64,000 nucleotides of DNA from Phytoseiulus persimilis. Lineage: Eukaryota; Arthropoda; Arachnida; Mesostigmata; Phytoseiidae. The stretch covers positions 7,130,001 to 7,194,000 of the forward strand of contig CM075101.1 in NCBI GenBank assembly GCA_037576195.1. The letters run 5' to 3'. A program made the translations under genes and the position numbers. The notes below the pieces were generated by a model. The model was not told where the DNA came from. It ran no database searches and was given only the letters and a program-made list of their open reading frames with translations. The stretch's first letter is position 1; every line of letters starts with the position of its first letter. Below, one piece after another: positions 45,711 to 58,600 of the stretch.

Positions 45711-46801
45711 GGGATACTATTCGGTTTGTATCTATTCGAGATGAGCTCTTTCCCGTTATTGTCTGGAGCACAAAACAGCTTCGAAATCTCGTTTCTATTT
45801 TCTCGATCAACCCGTGACATGACACTTTTGAAGAATTCTCGACTGGGCCCAGAGTTTGTGTGATTTGGGGGGAGATGGAGCTAGCTTGGTGTGGAGATCC
45901 TCACCTTGCATCTGTTGGAGACTGCTGTACACGTCGTGAGCGGGGCCCGGCATGGCAACTCCAGAAAAGTGCCGCGACCGCAGGTCGGGGCGGTTGAAGG
46001 AGCTTGGGGCGAGAGACGCCATGTGAACGGACATTTCCGAGAGAAAACGCTGTTTGAGGCGACGAGGACTCTGCCGATGAGCACTCAGGTGGCGACGGAG
46101 ACACCGTGCAGCGAGAATCTCTCCACAGACGATGTTCTTCCCCTGATTTCGATCAATGAATGATTACTCGCATCATGCTGATCTGAAGAGGGGGTCAAAA
46201 CATCCGTGGGGATGTTTCTCAACAGAGAAAAAAATCTCTCGACTCCGGCATTGCGAAAGAGTGCATGAGGAAGGGGCGTGAGTCTTCACTGGGAAGAGTC
46301 GAGAGTGACGTGGAATCGGGGTTATCCGCGAATATCTGCTCGAATCAAGCGAGGAACTCTGCCCTCATTTGACACTTGATCGAAATTGGATAAGATGGAT
46401 AGTCGTTCATCCATGGATTTCCATCGTAACCCGAGAGCCACGATGAATTCCAGGATCTCAAAAATTACTGATACTGTTTTGAATTGATTTTCGAGCTCTG
46501 CTTCTAGAGCAAGAGCTCTTAGGGCAATATTTCGGCCGCTCTGGCTTCGAAACGAGATACGAAGATTTAAACTCTCGAGAAACTTGAAATGATGGAAGGC
46601 AGCATTGAGGGAGGTTCCCCGGCGCGCAGTTCCTGGCGCGTGGGGCAGCGGCCCGTGACCGATGAAAGCTCGGTGAAGATCCAATATTGCTCACGGACCG
46701 TCTCGCAGAGCAGGCGGAGAGCATGTGCATAGCGTGTGGAGATTTCTCAAGATTTTTTGAATCCGTGCCGCCAGCGGAGTTTTTGGAGACTATTTCGCCC
46801 C
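45711..46801. other. No gene recognised
   Basis: A 120-codon minus-strand frame (46322-46684) contains a helical stretch (ALALEAELENQFK) but matches nothing I know. No structured repeat was noticed. Confidence 0.3.
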
Positions 46802-46970
46802 GGTCTGATCATACATTTTGGGCTCCATGGAGATGATTCCCACGTCGATCTGACCCTACTTCATGTGCTCCGTGGGGATGATTCCGAGGTCGATCTGACC
46901 ATACATTTCGGGGTCCATGGAGACCATTCGCAAGTCTGTGTAATCATACCTTTTAGTGGTCCATGTTGGT
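46802..46970. repeat. Diverged mini-array of the 45-bp family
   Basis: Three full units and a partial one, period 45 bp, e.g. GATCTGACCATACATTTCGG followed by GGTCCATGGAGA and CATTCGCAAGTC. The plus-strand translation repeats LRGDDSEVDLTIHFG-like 15-mers, alignable to LWRGDSGTNLSITFQ from the minus strand of the large array at 23-25.3 kb, so this copy is inverted relative to that array. Confidence 0.8.
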
Positions 46971-47161
46971 TATTCCTCGGCACGAAAAACCTGCCGTTCC
47001 TCCTCGGCAGTTCTCTGCCGGTCTCTCTCTACGGCATCATGAAAGTTCTTCTAAACGATCATGTACTGGATGCCTGAGTTGAACAATATGAATGAGGACA
47101 AAAGCCGTGTTCATCTCCGCTGCGCTTGAATCGCCAGAAAGATGGTTTCGGACCCTCAACG

Positions 47162-48780
47162 TTACGCTATGTTTCTATCTTCGATCGATCGTCGACGGTA
47201 CAGCGGATATCCGTCGTGTCTCGTGATCGTATGAAGGGTAAGCTCTTTTGGCAACCGTTTCGTGCTCTGTTCCTTCTTCATGCACGGGGATTTCTTGCTC
47301 ATTGAGCCGCAGGGACCATGAATCATGTGTGTGTCGAGTGACGATGTCGAAAAGCTCTTCATCGACGGTCTAATCGGGAATTTCTGCAGAAATGACGTCA
47401 TCAAGGTTTTCTGTTCTCATCTTGTTGTTAACCAAATCAGCAAGTGCGTGTGCGGGAGGCGCTTTCGCCACTACGCAGAGTACATTCGGCCCCGCACCTG
47501 CCCAAAGACACGAAGCTTCACAGTGAAAGCCAACAGCGCTGTAAATTTTTGCTCAAACACACGGGTACTGATGTCGAGGCGAACTGACGGAGCCTGCCCA
47601 GACGATAAGAGCTCAGTGATTTCTCGCCAGGCCGGTGAACAGGTGAAACCTATAAACAGATCAGGAAGACCGTAGGAGCGAACATTCGTCAACGCATATA
47701 GAGCGTACTCGTGCATATGACGGGGACTTCCCGTGAATATTGCCGACGGAGTCACTCTCCGCCCTACGTCCCGCGCGTTGGTAGAACCGTCAGATGCGAT
47801 CGCATCCCGGAATGAATAGCAATCTTCGGATCGGAGCTGTGTTTGGTTCAAGCGGATGGAAAGCAGCCTCTCCGACACGATTCTAAAGAACATGTCGACG
47901 GCGAATTGATGAAACACACAGCCGCATCTCAGAAGGTGATTTTCGGCAATGTCACGAATCATCAAACTATAGTCGATTCCTATCAATCTATTCATTGAAC
48001 TGACTTCTTTTCGGGGTTCCACTGTCGCAAATTGAAATGATACCCATCTTCTCCCTCGCAGAGCAGAATGGGGTGCTGCAGAGCATCATACGATCGATGC
48101 GTGTCTGAAATTCGATGAGGCATGCCGTGCCTGCCTCCCCTGAAAACATATTGCTGAGGGCCGTGCCAGGTGTGGAGGGGCTTTTGTGGCAGGCGTTTGA
48201 CGCTGCAACGTAAGAGATGAACTGTCATTACATTCGCATCAGAGTCGTGACGGAGGATACGGAGAAGAACCACACAACATTCGTGCACATAGTTATGTTC
48301 GAACATCTGAACATTTGGGTCCCAGAATTCCCAGTTCTCACGATTACTTCAATAGGGGCAGTAGAGATTTTCTCTATGAAATTGACGATCAGGAAAGTAC
48401 CTTCATACTAATGCCTTACTTGGGCCTTGGAAGAGTTTCGCTTGGGCGGCTACGAACGGCTAGCTGAGGATTAGCACACCCAGAGATCATAGATGTCTTC
48501 TAATCCGCGATCGGAGAAGCCGTTGGAAAAGTTTCAATCATCGAAGTTTCTATCACTCGTCTTAGGATATGCAATCTGTTACCACTTTTTCACTTCTCTC
48601 GCATCGAAAAATCAATTCCTCGCGAACGACAACGACTCATCAGATCACAGATCCAGAGACGTCTAAAAGTTCACCTCGATGTGGTTTCACCTCCTGGGGA
48701 GTTTCTTGAATTTTCGAAACTCTCGAAGAGCCACAGCAAACCTCTACTACGTAAATGTCTATCTCATCTGGACTTCGGTT
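47162..48780 (-). mobile_element. Helitron remnant with Rep (HUH) domain
   Basis: Minus-strand frames show Helitron-type landmarks in order: ISDTHRSYDALQHPILLC and EDGYHFNLRQW (~48140-48010), the helitron-like N-terminal domain with FTGSPRHMHEYALYAL (~47740) and YGLPDLFIGFTCSP (~47670), the HUH motif LPHTHLLIWL (47458-47429), MIHGPCGS (~47320) and DGYPLYRRRS (~47210). A frameshift near 48010 and stops on both sides of the HUH block (TAG ~47472, TGA ~47425) kill it. The Y2 motif and the helicase domain are absent, so it is truncated at about 47162. The non-coding 5' portion extends to ~48780, which is the part shared with 25578-25754 and 30201-30627. Confidence 0.85.
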
Positions 48781-49924
48781 GAACTTCGTTGTTTTCACTA
48801 TCCCTATATGGAGTGCGGGAAAGTGGGGGGAGAGAAACAAATCGGATAACGAAGTCCAATCTCGTGGGTCAGTGGTCAGTCATAAGTAGAGAGTCTCACT
48901 CCGAACCAATCAGCTAACGGGTCGGGCAGAGAACGAACTTGGCAGACAACGATATTACCCGATGACCCGATGACGAGCCTGACAGATCACAAACTCATTG
49001 GTTGAAGGACNGCCCGGGTCTCAGAGAGGTGAAGTATCGAGAGCGACCTGGATAGCCTCCCATTCACACCACCACTCGAAGGTTTGAGTACACCCCTTTC
49101 CTCATCCGGAATCGATCATATTTGGCCGTCTGAGTCACCCGGAACGCTTTCGTCAGGAAGAGCAACAAAAACTGGCAGAATCCCATCATCAACTTGGTTG
49201 TCAACGGTTCGTGACCGACCTAGTCGTTCGCACAGGAGCGTGCAGCGCCTTTTCTTTTCTGAGAACCAACAACAACGGTCTAACTATTATAAATGGTCCC
49301 TCTTGATAATTTTGAATTCACATTCTGATACAATCATTCTCGTTGCGCGGGCAGTATATCTCACCGAAAAACGTCCAATATTGCTGCTATGATTCAATCC
49401 AGGACTCGCTCAGTCTGCCATCGAGTTCACACAGTCCTTCAGATTTTTCTGATTTCCTGCGGTCGGGAATTCGATACTCTCACCGCTTTGTCATAGGATT
49501 AGCATCTCCCCAGATATCCATTCCTCGACTTCCATCAGTTTCTCTCTCCGAGGCTACTTCCAGTGAATCTTTCAGTGTCTTGTGACTCGAGTCTAGAACT
49601 TTTGTTACTCGGCTCGTGTTTTCGGGCAAAAATTTACATGCAGTGGATGTGAATGTGGTCGGACGTTATCCTTCATCCAGGATTCCGTCGTTGCTCTAAA
49701 CGCATCCACGACTTCTGACGATTTCTCGTGTACCCGATGGAGCGTTCGGAATTGTCGTGATGGTCAAGCGACCTGTACATAAGATTTGAGCACTGAGAAA
49801 CATGAGAGGGAAAGTGAGCTCTGTATTGTAGCTCGTTCATGCCACACCCTGCTGTTTTAGCTCTCTGGGGAGGAATATCGATTACCCTGAAATACCGCGT
49901 TAAACGGACTCCTCGGACAACGTT
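48781..49924. other. No gene recognised
   Basis: Contains a single N at 49011. Short frames only; no domain or repeat recognised. Confidence 0.35.
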
Positions 49925-50300
49925 CTTCCGGGGTTCTGCGGGGATGATTCCGGGAACGATCTGACCATGCTTTTGGGGGTCCACGATCAATGTCCCACGG
50001 CTTCTTGGTTCTTCCAACGGAACGCTTTCGAGCTTTTTTATCATAGCATGCAGGCTTGCAGCTGCAATCCTGTGATCCGAGGGTCTGTTATTCCAAGGAT
50101 TTCTGGGTATTTTGGACAATGGTTCTGTGGAGCAGCTTCCGTGGACTCCAAGACTCACCTACGCGGACCCCTGGAGATGTGGTCAAGTCGAGCTCTGAAT
50201 AATCTCCATGGACTTCGAAAAGTATGGTCAGATCGATCCCAAAATAACCTTCACGGTCCCCCAAAAGTTTGGTCAGATCGACTTCGCGGATGTTCGCGGC
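49925..50300. repeat. Diverged 45-bp family units in both orientations
   Basis: At 49928-49985 the plus strand has GCGGGGATGATTCCGGGAAC then GATCTGACCATGC, i.e. the orientation of the 46.8 kb mini-array; the minus strand there reads HGQIVPGIIPAEPRK. At 50160-50295 the opposite orientation occurs (AAAAGTATGGTCAGATCGAT, AAAGTTTGGTCAGATCGACT). The two groups flank ~170 bp of other sequence, so this is a short inverted array. Confidence 0.7.
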
Positions 50301-53300
50301 TCCCTGTTTCTTCCAACGATACTCACTTCGAATTTTCATTCACATCATAAGGACCGGCGGCGAAGAGTCCGTCATCTGAGGGATAATTAGGCGAAATCAA
50401 TGTACGCTGAGGGATTTCAGGCCGCACACGTGAAATGTCGCGCTAGCAGCCCTTGTGATACTCTTGTCTCCATAATTCATGTGAAAGTAAGGCGATTGTA
50501 CACTGTTATCTGGGGAAATCATATGATGAGTCTTCTAAGCACGGAGTGTCTTCGAATCGGCGACACCCCGCTCTGTATCTCGTCCTAGTCTCCCTGTACC
50601 ATATTATCTAGTTTCTCTGACGCTTTCCTTCGCGAAATATGCCCTTGTCGTCTGCGGATATGCTGACTTCTCCCCTACATACCAACGGAAGGTCATGGAT
50701 ACCGATCGAAAACCCCAGGGGCCCGAAAAACTCGTCTGCGGGAGACCAAGACGGACCTGTCGGAGTTCTGAGCAAGTCTCTCTCATCTGGATGCTTTGAG
50801 AGTCTGTCTCCGCCCAAGCGAATCGCGATCCCTTCGGATCAGTGTTCGTCGAAATGTGAATTCCGGTGAATGGCAGTTTTTCTTCTCTTGGGCACGGTGT
50901 CTAGAATGCGATTCAAACCATAAAATCTAGGAGCGCCGACCGAGTCCGTCCGTTTTGAGTTTTCAACAAACGCTCCTCTCAACAAACGGCCTGACGTTAG
51001 CTTGCTTCTCGGTTGAAAACGGTCCCATCAGAGCCGTTCCCTGGTTGATACAGGAAATGGCGCCTCGGTAACACTATCAAATTTATCAGTAACATCTTGA
51101 CCACATGAATGTACCCTAGCAGCTGACTCTGAACTCCCCCCGTAATTGAGGGTTTTCAAGCCAAGGTCGCCTGTAGCAGATGTCAACTTCATCATTCCTT
51201 GATCGTCCCGCATTCAGAAAGTTAGATCTTTCTTGACAGAAGTTGGTGAATGAGGGCTTCACCAAGAACGGAAGCGCGTTCGTCTCGAGTTATAGTCGGC
51301 TTTGACTTCATTGAAAGCGTACCTCTCGGCATCCTAAGGAGCTCCGAAATCCTACAGATGAGGAGTCTTTCATTACTCACGGGTCACACGCTGAGAGAAA
51401 ACTCCTTCAGATGGGCCATAGTGAGACAGATCTGAAGGAATCCCGAGGCACATTGAAATTCTCAAGGAGGACACAAATGTCGCATGCCTCACCCAAGTTT
51501 CGTCCAGCATTTTTTGTTTTCGCTCGGAGGGATCCGAACGGAAGTAGCTTGAAATCTTTCCACTTGGGAGCTTTCTAATTTGCGCTGAAAAACGGAGCGG
51601 TGTTCGAGCGAAGCTTGACAAGTGTTTCCCTGTTATATATTGCGATAAGCATCAAACTGGACACTTCTCTTCCCCCCGGAATTGACGGTCGTCTTCGGGC
51701 TGGAAACTCACAGAGTTTGACTAACATGATTCTGGTGACGTATTGTGATTGCTCCTAGTGTGAGCAACGACGATCCCACACATGGACATGGGAAGTTCGG
51801 AATCCCTCCACAGTCACCGCAGCAACAATTTCGGTTCTGTTGCGAGCAGTTCTGCGAACCGAATGAAGCCGCGGCCATGATGAGCTCGGCAGATGCCACA
51901 ATCGGAATGATCTTGGGCAGACTGTGTTTAAAGTCTTCAGGGATCCAGGCTATCAATTTTCATCCCTGTTCGTTCTTAGCTGCCCCATCATTGGGTTCTC
52001 ACAATGGGTATGTTGACTGAGGGGTTGCCGCAAGTTCCAAGCCCTGAGTTCAAGATCACCACTTCATCAGGAGGAAGGGTCCGCTGTCGTGATTTCTCGG
52101 CTTGGGAGCACGCCTCCCCGTTTTCCCTGGAACGAAGTGGATTCATAGCGTTGAACCATCGGATAATCTGCCAATCTCACTCAAGACTATTATTTGGATC
52201 AGAATCTTCAAGCAGTATCTGACCGCAGACGCGAATCCGAGTCAGCAGGAACACACTCAGAACTCGAATTTCAAGTTCGTTCAAAATCGGAGCTTCACCT
52301 TTTCCGACAGGGGAGCTGGGCCGCTCTAACGTCTCGTTATATTTCATGTTGCATCACTCGCCGGTGTTGTCAAAGCGGCCGCTGTCAGCGATTGTGAATT
52401 TTTGAAGTGAACATGGGCTTATATCGGTGAATTGTAGTCGCCCGCCCTCGACTCGCTTGGCCACGAATTACCGCAGCTCAACTTTCGCTGAGACTTGGGA
52501 TCCAACGGATCCCGAAAAGCTGACAGGGCAACGGACCTGGAAGCTCCAACAACGGGAAGGGCTCAAGCCGTTGCCGTTAGCCGATTTCAACGACGGCAGT
52601 TTTACTGAAGAACGGGGTGTTCAGACGCTTGGTGAAGCCCTTGTCGTGTGTGTGTGTGTGCGTCCTTTGTTGAGTTCGCTTGAATTGCTTTCGCTCGGCG
52701 CAAATAGGAAGCTAGTGACCGTAGGTTGTTACCAAACTACGACCGATGCCGTAACCGTTTCAGCGATCGGACACCTTTGTGGGAGCCGTCGATCCGGTTC
52801 CGCTGTCATCGCAGAATTTTCGCGTCGACGACGAATTCGCGGGAGAATTCCAGGCTCAATAACTATATCTGCTAAGCCCAAATCCCCCCTTGTTCGGGTG
52901 GACGGCGAGTTAGCTGGTGAGCAAACACGCGAGTGAGTGAACAAGAAAGCCTGCGTTGACGCCACTGAAGGCTAAGTCTCTTCACAGTAGTCTGAAGTTT
53001 CCCTGACGGCGGACGCGATTCACGCTCTGCTGGCCGTTTGGGCCGCGTGGATCTTCGTCTTAGTTTCCTCCGACTTGTACTTCTTTTTACCTTCTTGCCA
53101 CCATCACAACCACCGCCGCCGCCACCGCCACCACTACTATTGCGAGCAGTTACTCCTCCACTTCGCGAAACACAGACGTTCAACAACTAAGAAGTTGTGT
53201 TGCTGGTAGCCGGTGAGCACAGTCTCACGGAACGGTGCGGTGCCGACGAAAATTTCGGAGCCACAACCCGGTCTTCAGCGCATCTTCAATAGTGCGGAAG

Positions 53301-55695
53301 CATTCACGTCAAAAATTCAGAGCGGCCCGGCAAGAGAATCAGTGGATTCACAGTGACGACTCATGCTCGATCGCTGTTTCTTCCCTTCGCTGCTGCTTCT
53401 CCTCCTTCTTCGTCTCCTTGCTCAGCCTCACCACTGTCACTGCCCCCGACACATCATTGTCTACTTCATCGTTGAATGGTGATCGTGAGTGACTGTGTTT
53501 CCGAACGACTGGGAGCCCGGTACCAGAGTCGCGGTTGTCGCGCCAACGAGACTGATTGTGCCGGGAACTGTCAGTGGAAACACTGCGAAGTGTCTGCAGG
53601 AGGACGGAACAAAGGTTTTCTGTGTTCGAGCCGTTCTTCATTGTCAAATGGATTCCGTGGCGGTTCCGCGCGTACTGTCCTGTTCACAGCCGACCTTCGG
53701 GATTGAAGAATGATTCACCGATCTAGCACAAGAGGATGTACAGCAGAAAAAAACAAGGTGAGTAACGGTCACCTGTCGATCGCCAGCGAGAAGTTACTTT
53801 CACTGATGAGTTTGAGATTCGCTGCCGCGATTTCCTCGTGTGTTTCTGACCACTATCCATCCTCCCACCGAGTTTGCACCCTGGGTGGTAACCCGCCTCA
53901 TGGGGGCGAAGAATGCGAACAGTACGGTTTCCCGATTCCCAATCGGAGATTGAGCGAACGCTCTCGCACTTGGATGTGCCCCGTTCGTGTAGTACGATGA
54001 AAAACATAATCACTCAAGAAAAAGACGGGGCAAGTACGTTCGTCGTACGAACGTGTGGGTTACCGCGACTAACAATTGCCCAGGGGGTAGATGGGGAGTC
54101 GACGGCTCAGTTACCGAAGTCGGGGGGATTCCCGATGACTCGTTTGAGTCGGAGAACGTTCCCGTGCCTCTTCCACCCTCAAGGCGCAGTTCCTTTGTGG
54201 GCATAGACCGTCAGGTTCTACGTATGAGCCTCTTGTGCCAGGGTTTGACCGAAGCCCTGTTCCGGAGCTCATCACCGCAGGCCCTAGTAGCTCCTGTAGG
54301 AGCTGGTTAGGTCAGCGAGAGGGAAAGTGCCCTGATCACGCTGCCAGACATTCATCGACTCTTCCTCAATTTGCACAGATTTTGGCTAGTTTTGCGGCCA
54401 AAGAGGTTATCATCTGAGTGACATTCGTGGCGGAACTCGATCTGTCTCTGGGTGCATCAGACATGTTCTCAACAGAACTCAAGCAAGCTAGTGTTATCGA
54501 CAATCTGATAAAGCGGTCGAAGTGTTCACCCATCAATGCTGCCGCGCCGGTTATTTTGATCTAAACTCGTGGTAACAGGATCGTCTCACTCCGTTGGTGT
54601 GACTCGTGGGAATCCTCGACGTCCAGTGTAGCAGAGACGGGTTGACTCTGTTCAAGGTGCGAGACAACGCGCGGATAAGGGAGGCCCCGCTATCATCGAG
54701 AACCCCCGATCTCGTATAAGTTCATGGGATGAAGGTAACCTGGGAAGCCCGTGATGAAGGCTGGATACCTGGATGGACCTCGTTGGAAGTGCACAGGAGG
54801 GACTACCATTCCTAGCTCCGAACAAAAAGTTCCTCCGCGAGTACATCGTCCGGACAACTTCGCGGAAGAGTGATGGAGGGAGATCTGCGACAATGTTCCT
54901 GACAGAGGCTGCTCCTATCAATCTGCTCGATACTTTGAATCAGCACTGGACTCCCTCCGAGGGAACGCGAACGCTACAAGATACTTCTGATAAGGGACGG
55001 AGGAGCCCCTCTGGGCGCCTGCGCGATCGCCGCATGAAATTCCACACCACCATGGGCAATGTGATTCGTCACGCTGAGTTCTCGGTGCGACAAAATCGAG
55101 AATACGTATGTACAACAGAAGTCGATAGACACTCGACGAACGACCCGAACATTGGAATGAGCGCAGACCACATATGGGCACAAATTCCATCTTACGGGGT
55201 TCATATCCCAGAGCGTGGTGCGAGTCATGGCGACTCTTTCTGATAATGATCGGCTGTCACGCGAAAGTTTCATGCGAAGATTCCCAAACGGTAACCGAAG
55301 TTTCGCTTCGACGTCTCGTCTTTTTCTTTCTTTTCCCCGCTAGCTTTCATCTTCCGGAAGTTATGAATTAGAGCAGCCATTGTTCCATCAATGGCGCTCC
55401 GCTATCTGACTACAGACTTGGAACAGTTCCATGAAAATCATTTCGCGATGGCGGGATCGGCGGAGGATTCTGGTAGCTCTGAAGAACATTTGGGACTCCG
55501 AGTTCTCATTCAGTAGAAGTGTCCCCGCAGGGATCGGCTCAGTCTGGATGTCGTCTCCGAATGGAAACTGATCTCACACGACGGAAATCTCCGTTCCCCC
55601 GGGAGAGAGTAGCGCCGCGTTGGAGACTGTTCAATATTTGGAACAATTGATGGAACTCAGCTCGGAATCTCTTCGTTCTTCCAGGGTCTCGAGGC
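50301..55695. other. 5.4 kb without an assignable gene
   Basis: Open frames include 52427-52936 (+, 169 codons), 53489-53713 (+, GTG-started; WEPGTRVAVVAPTRLIVPGTV resembles a small SH3/Tudor-like fold only loosely) and 54773-55243 (+, 156 codons from ATG). Donor-like sites CAAGGTGAGT (~53757) and GATCGTGAGT (~53481) occur, so a fragmentary or 5' exon could be hidden here. A GGT-type repeat on the minus strand gives eight glycines (~53110-53140), and a (GT) run lies at ~52645-52660. None of the frames matches a family I can name. Confidence 0.35.
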
Positions 55696-58600
55696 ATGGC
55701 GTACCTGCGGGGCTCTGCGAGCTATGTTTGGAGCACAGGATGCATCCTGGGCCGGGGCGCCACAGCGACTGTGTACCAGGGAGTGAATAAGGTGAGGAAA
55801 GCTGATCTCAAGCGAGACTTACGGCGGTAACAATGCCAAATCGGGGGAACTGCATCCCGAGCGAAGAACGAAACTCATCGCATCAGTTTGGAAAACAGAA
55901 TTGATGCGGGACTCGATTTGATTGCGCAGAAAACGGGAGATCTGGTCGCCGTCAAAACGTTCAACAAAGTTTCTCTGGATCGACCGCTGAATGTGCAGAT
56001 GAGGGAATTCGATGTGCTCAAGAAAGTAAACCATGAAAACATCGTCAAACTCATCGCCATTGAGGAGGAGTTGGAAAGCGCGTCGAAGGTTTGTCCTAGT
56101 ATACTCTCCTGACGCGAACGTAGGCTTTAAGCGCTCACTGAAACTGAAAGAATCTCGGCGAGACGGAATCCATGGTCACGGTGCGCGATTTCCCACCCAG
56201 ATTCTGGTCATGGAGCTGTGCACGGGAGGATCGCTCTTTTCAATCCTGGACGATCCGATGAACTCTTACGGTCTCGAAGAAGATGAGTTTCTGTTAGTGT
56301 TGAAGGATTTGACGGCCGGCATGAAGCATCTACGCGACAACAATATCATTCACCGAGACTTGAAGCCGGGGAACATCATGAAATACGTCGCCGAGGACGG
56401 AAGATCGATCTACAAGCTAACCGACTTCGGTGCTGCTCGAGAACTCGAAGACGATCAACAATTCATGTCTCTCTACGGAACCGAAGAGTACTTGGTAAGT
56501 TTCGGTGAGATCCTTGCTTCGCCGAGGCAAACGAATCGCCGCATGACGAGTCAAAGCAGTTCTGAATGAAGTAACGCCCTCTTACGTACGAATTTCAAGC
56601 ATCCGGCAATGTACGAGCGCGCGGTCCTGAGGAAACACGGCGACCAACGATTCAGCTCCAACGTAGACCTCTGGAGTATAGGCGTGACGCTTTATCACGT
56701 AGCAACGGGGAACTTGCCGTTCCGACCCTACGGAGGTCGACGTAATCGTGAGGTGATGCACTACATCACAACGAAGAAGGACTCTGGAGTCATCTCAGGA
56801 GTTCAACGAGATCACACGACATCATCGATCGAGTGGTCACGCGATTTACCGAAGAGTTGTTTGCTGAGCTCAGGATTGCGCAAATCCCTCGTTCCTGTGT
56901 TGGCAGGACTCATGGAGTGCGACAGCGGGAAAATGTGGTCGTTCGAGCGGTTCTTCAACGAAATCACGAGGATCCTCGCCGCGAAACGGATCCACGTTTT
57001 CCACGTCAACGATTGTAGAGAACACATACTGTACATAATGACTGCATCGTTTGGGAAGAGCGCCGCACCCAGTTTGGCCGACGTAACCGAACACGTATTC
57101 CGCCAAAGTGGCGTTCTTTCGAAAAATCAGCTACTCTACTTCGAGCAGCAGCCCCTGGAACAATACGCCAACGATAACGCGATGCCGGAGACGAGCGTAA
57201 TAAATCCGGTTTTTCTGTTCAACACCGAGAATCGCGACGTGGGAATCTGTCTCACGTCGACCCTCGAGTTTGGATCCCACGGTCCGTTCAAATTTCCGGA
57301 TTTTAACGCGGCCGTGGCTCTCGACGAAGACGCGGCCACCGCGAAAAGTTGGTGCAGCGTCGGCCATGCTATCAAGCGCCAGATAGAGCGGCTGTCTCGA
57401 ATTTACACCCATCTGACTCGTGCGCCGCTGAATCTAAGCTCGCACCTCGAGGATGAGATAGTGAAGCTCAAGCGACAAATGACCATCGCCCAAATGAACT
57501 GTCGTGCCCTCGAAAGACAGCTTTCGCTTCTGGCTCGGAGCGAGAAACACGTGGGAGATCTGGCAGAACTCGTGCCAGCTCCCTGCTTCATCATCGACAG
57601 AATGCGATCCATACTCGCCGAACGCCAGAAGAACATATATTCAGGTTTGTATTCAGGCTCCCCATCTTCCCACAGAGCTCGCTACGGAAGTCACTATGCG
57701 AGGATAATTCGGAGAGAACGGATTGCCTCGAGGGCTCTCCTGCTCCGGTCTGTGGCTTCCCGCGATGCTTGATGGAATGCATGATTTTTTTCGGTGTCAG
57801 CATCGCTTACCGTAGCACTTTACGCGAAACAAGGCTTCTCGTTTCTCAGAGAAACGGAAAAAGGTGATATGTATACTGATAGACTCTTTCAGTGTCGGGA
57901 AGCTTGGAGAGAGTCGGAAACGAAGTGAAAGTCTTGGAGACCAATGTTCTGGACGGAAAGAAGTTGCAGAAGAATTGGAAAATCCGAACCTCCGAAATCG
58001 CGCCCTTGACCGGTTGTGATCAAATAGCAGCTACTTATGTGAACAAGGTGAGTGATCACCGATTGTATCCTCGATCGATAGACTGGCGTCACGACGAGCT
58101 CCATCCTAGTAAAAACCCGTGGGGCGCCTTCTCAAATCGATGTTTCGAACCCAAAGCCAAGTTGTTCAACCGAGCGCTTTTTATAGATTCGGGAAAACTG
58201 GCAAGCGCTCGCGCGTGACAAAGTTGCGAAAACTTTGTCATACCATGATGAGCAATTCCACGTACTGGAGAAGTGAGTTATTCTACGACCATGACTCTTC
58301 GATCTGAGGGGACTTCTTCTTGAGGATGAGGACAGTTAAACACTGTTCTTCGTTCCACAGACATAAAATGCAACAGATCAGTGTTCGGCTTGTGACCTTA
58401 CTGCAGGACCAGAGCGTCCTGCTAACGTCAAGACTCGCTCAGAAACTCCAGAGTTGGTATCGTGAGGCCGTTGTGCTGCATCGACAAACTCAGCAAATCA
58501 TCCTCGCCCTGGGCTCGTTCGGCGACATGAGCCAGTGGTGCTTTCAAGCTAGTGAGGTGAGTTCCGACCACCACGGGGTTCGAACTTCAGCAGGAATCCT

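Noticed and set aside
53489-53713. Small Tudor/SH3-like exon (WEPGTRVAV...)
   Set aside because: It starts at GTG directly after a stop, lacks a convincing acceptor and could not be linked to other exons.
54773-55243. 156-codon plus-strand frame as a gene
   Set aside because: Has an ATG but no recognisable domain, no supporting splice sites and strong competing frames on the other strand; kept only as an unassigned frame.
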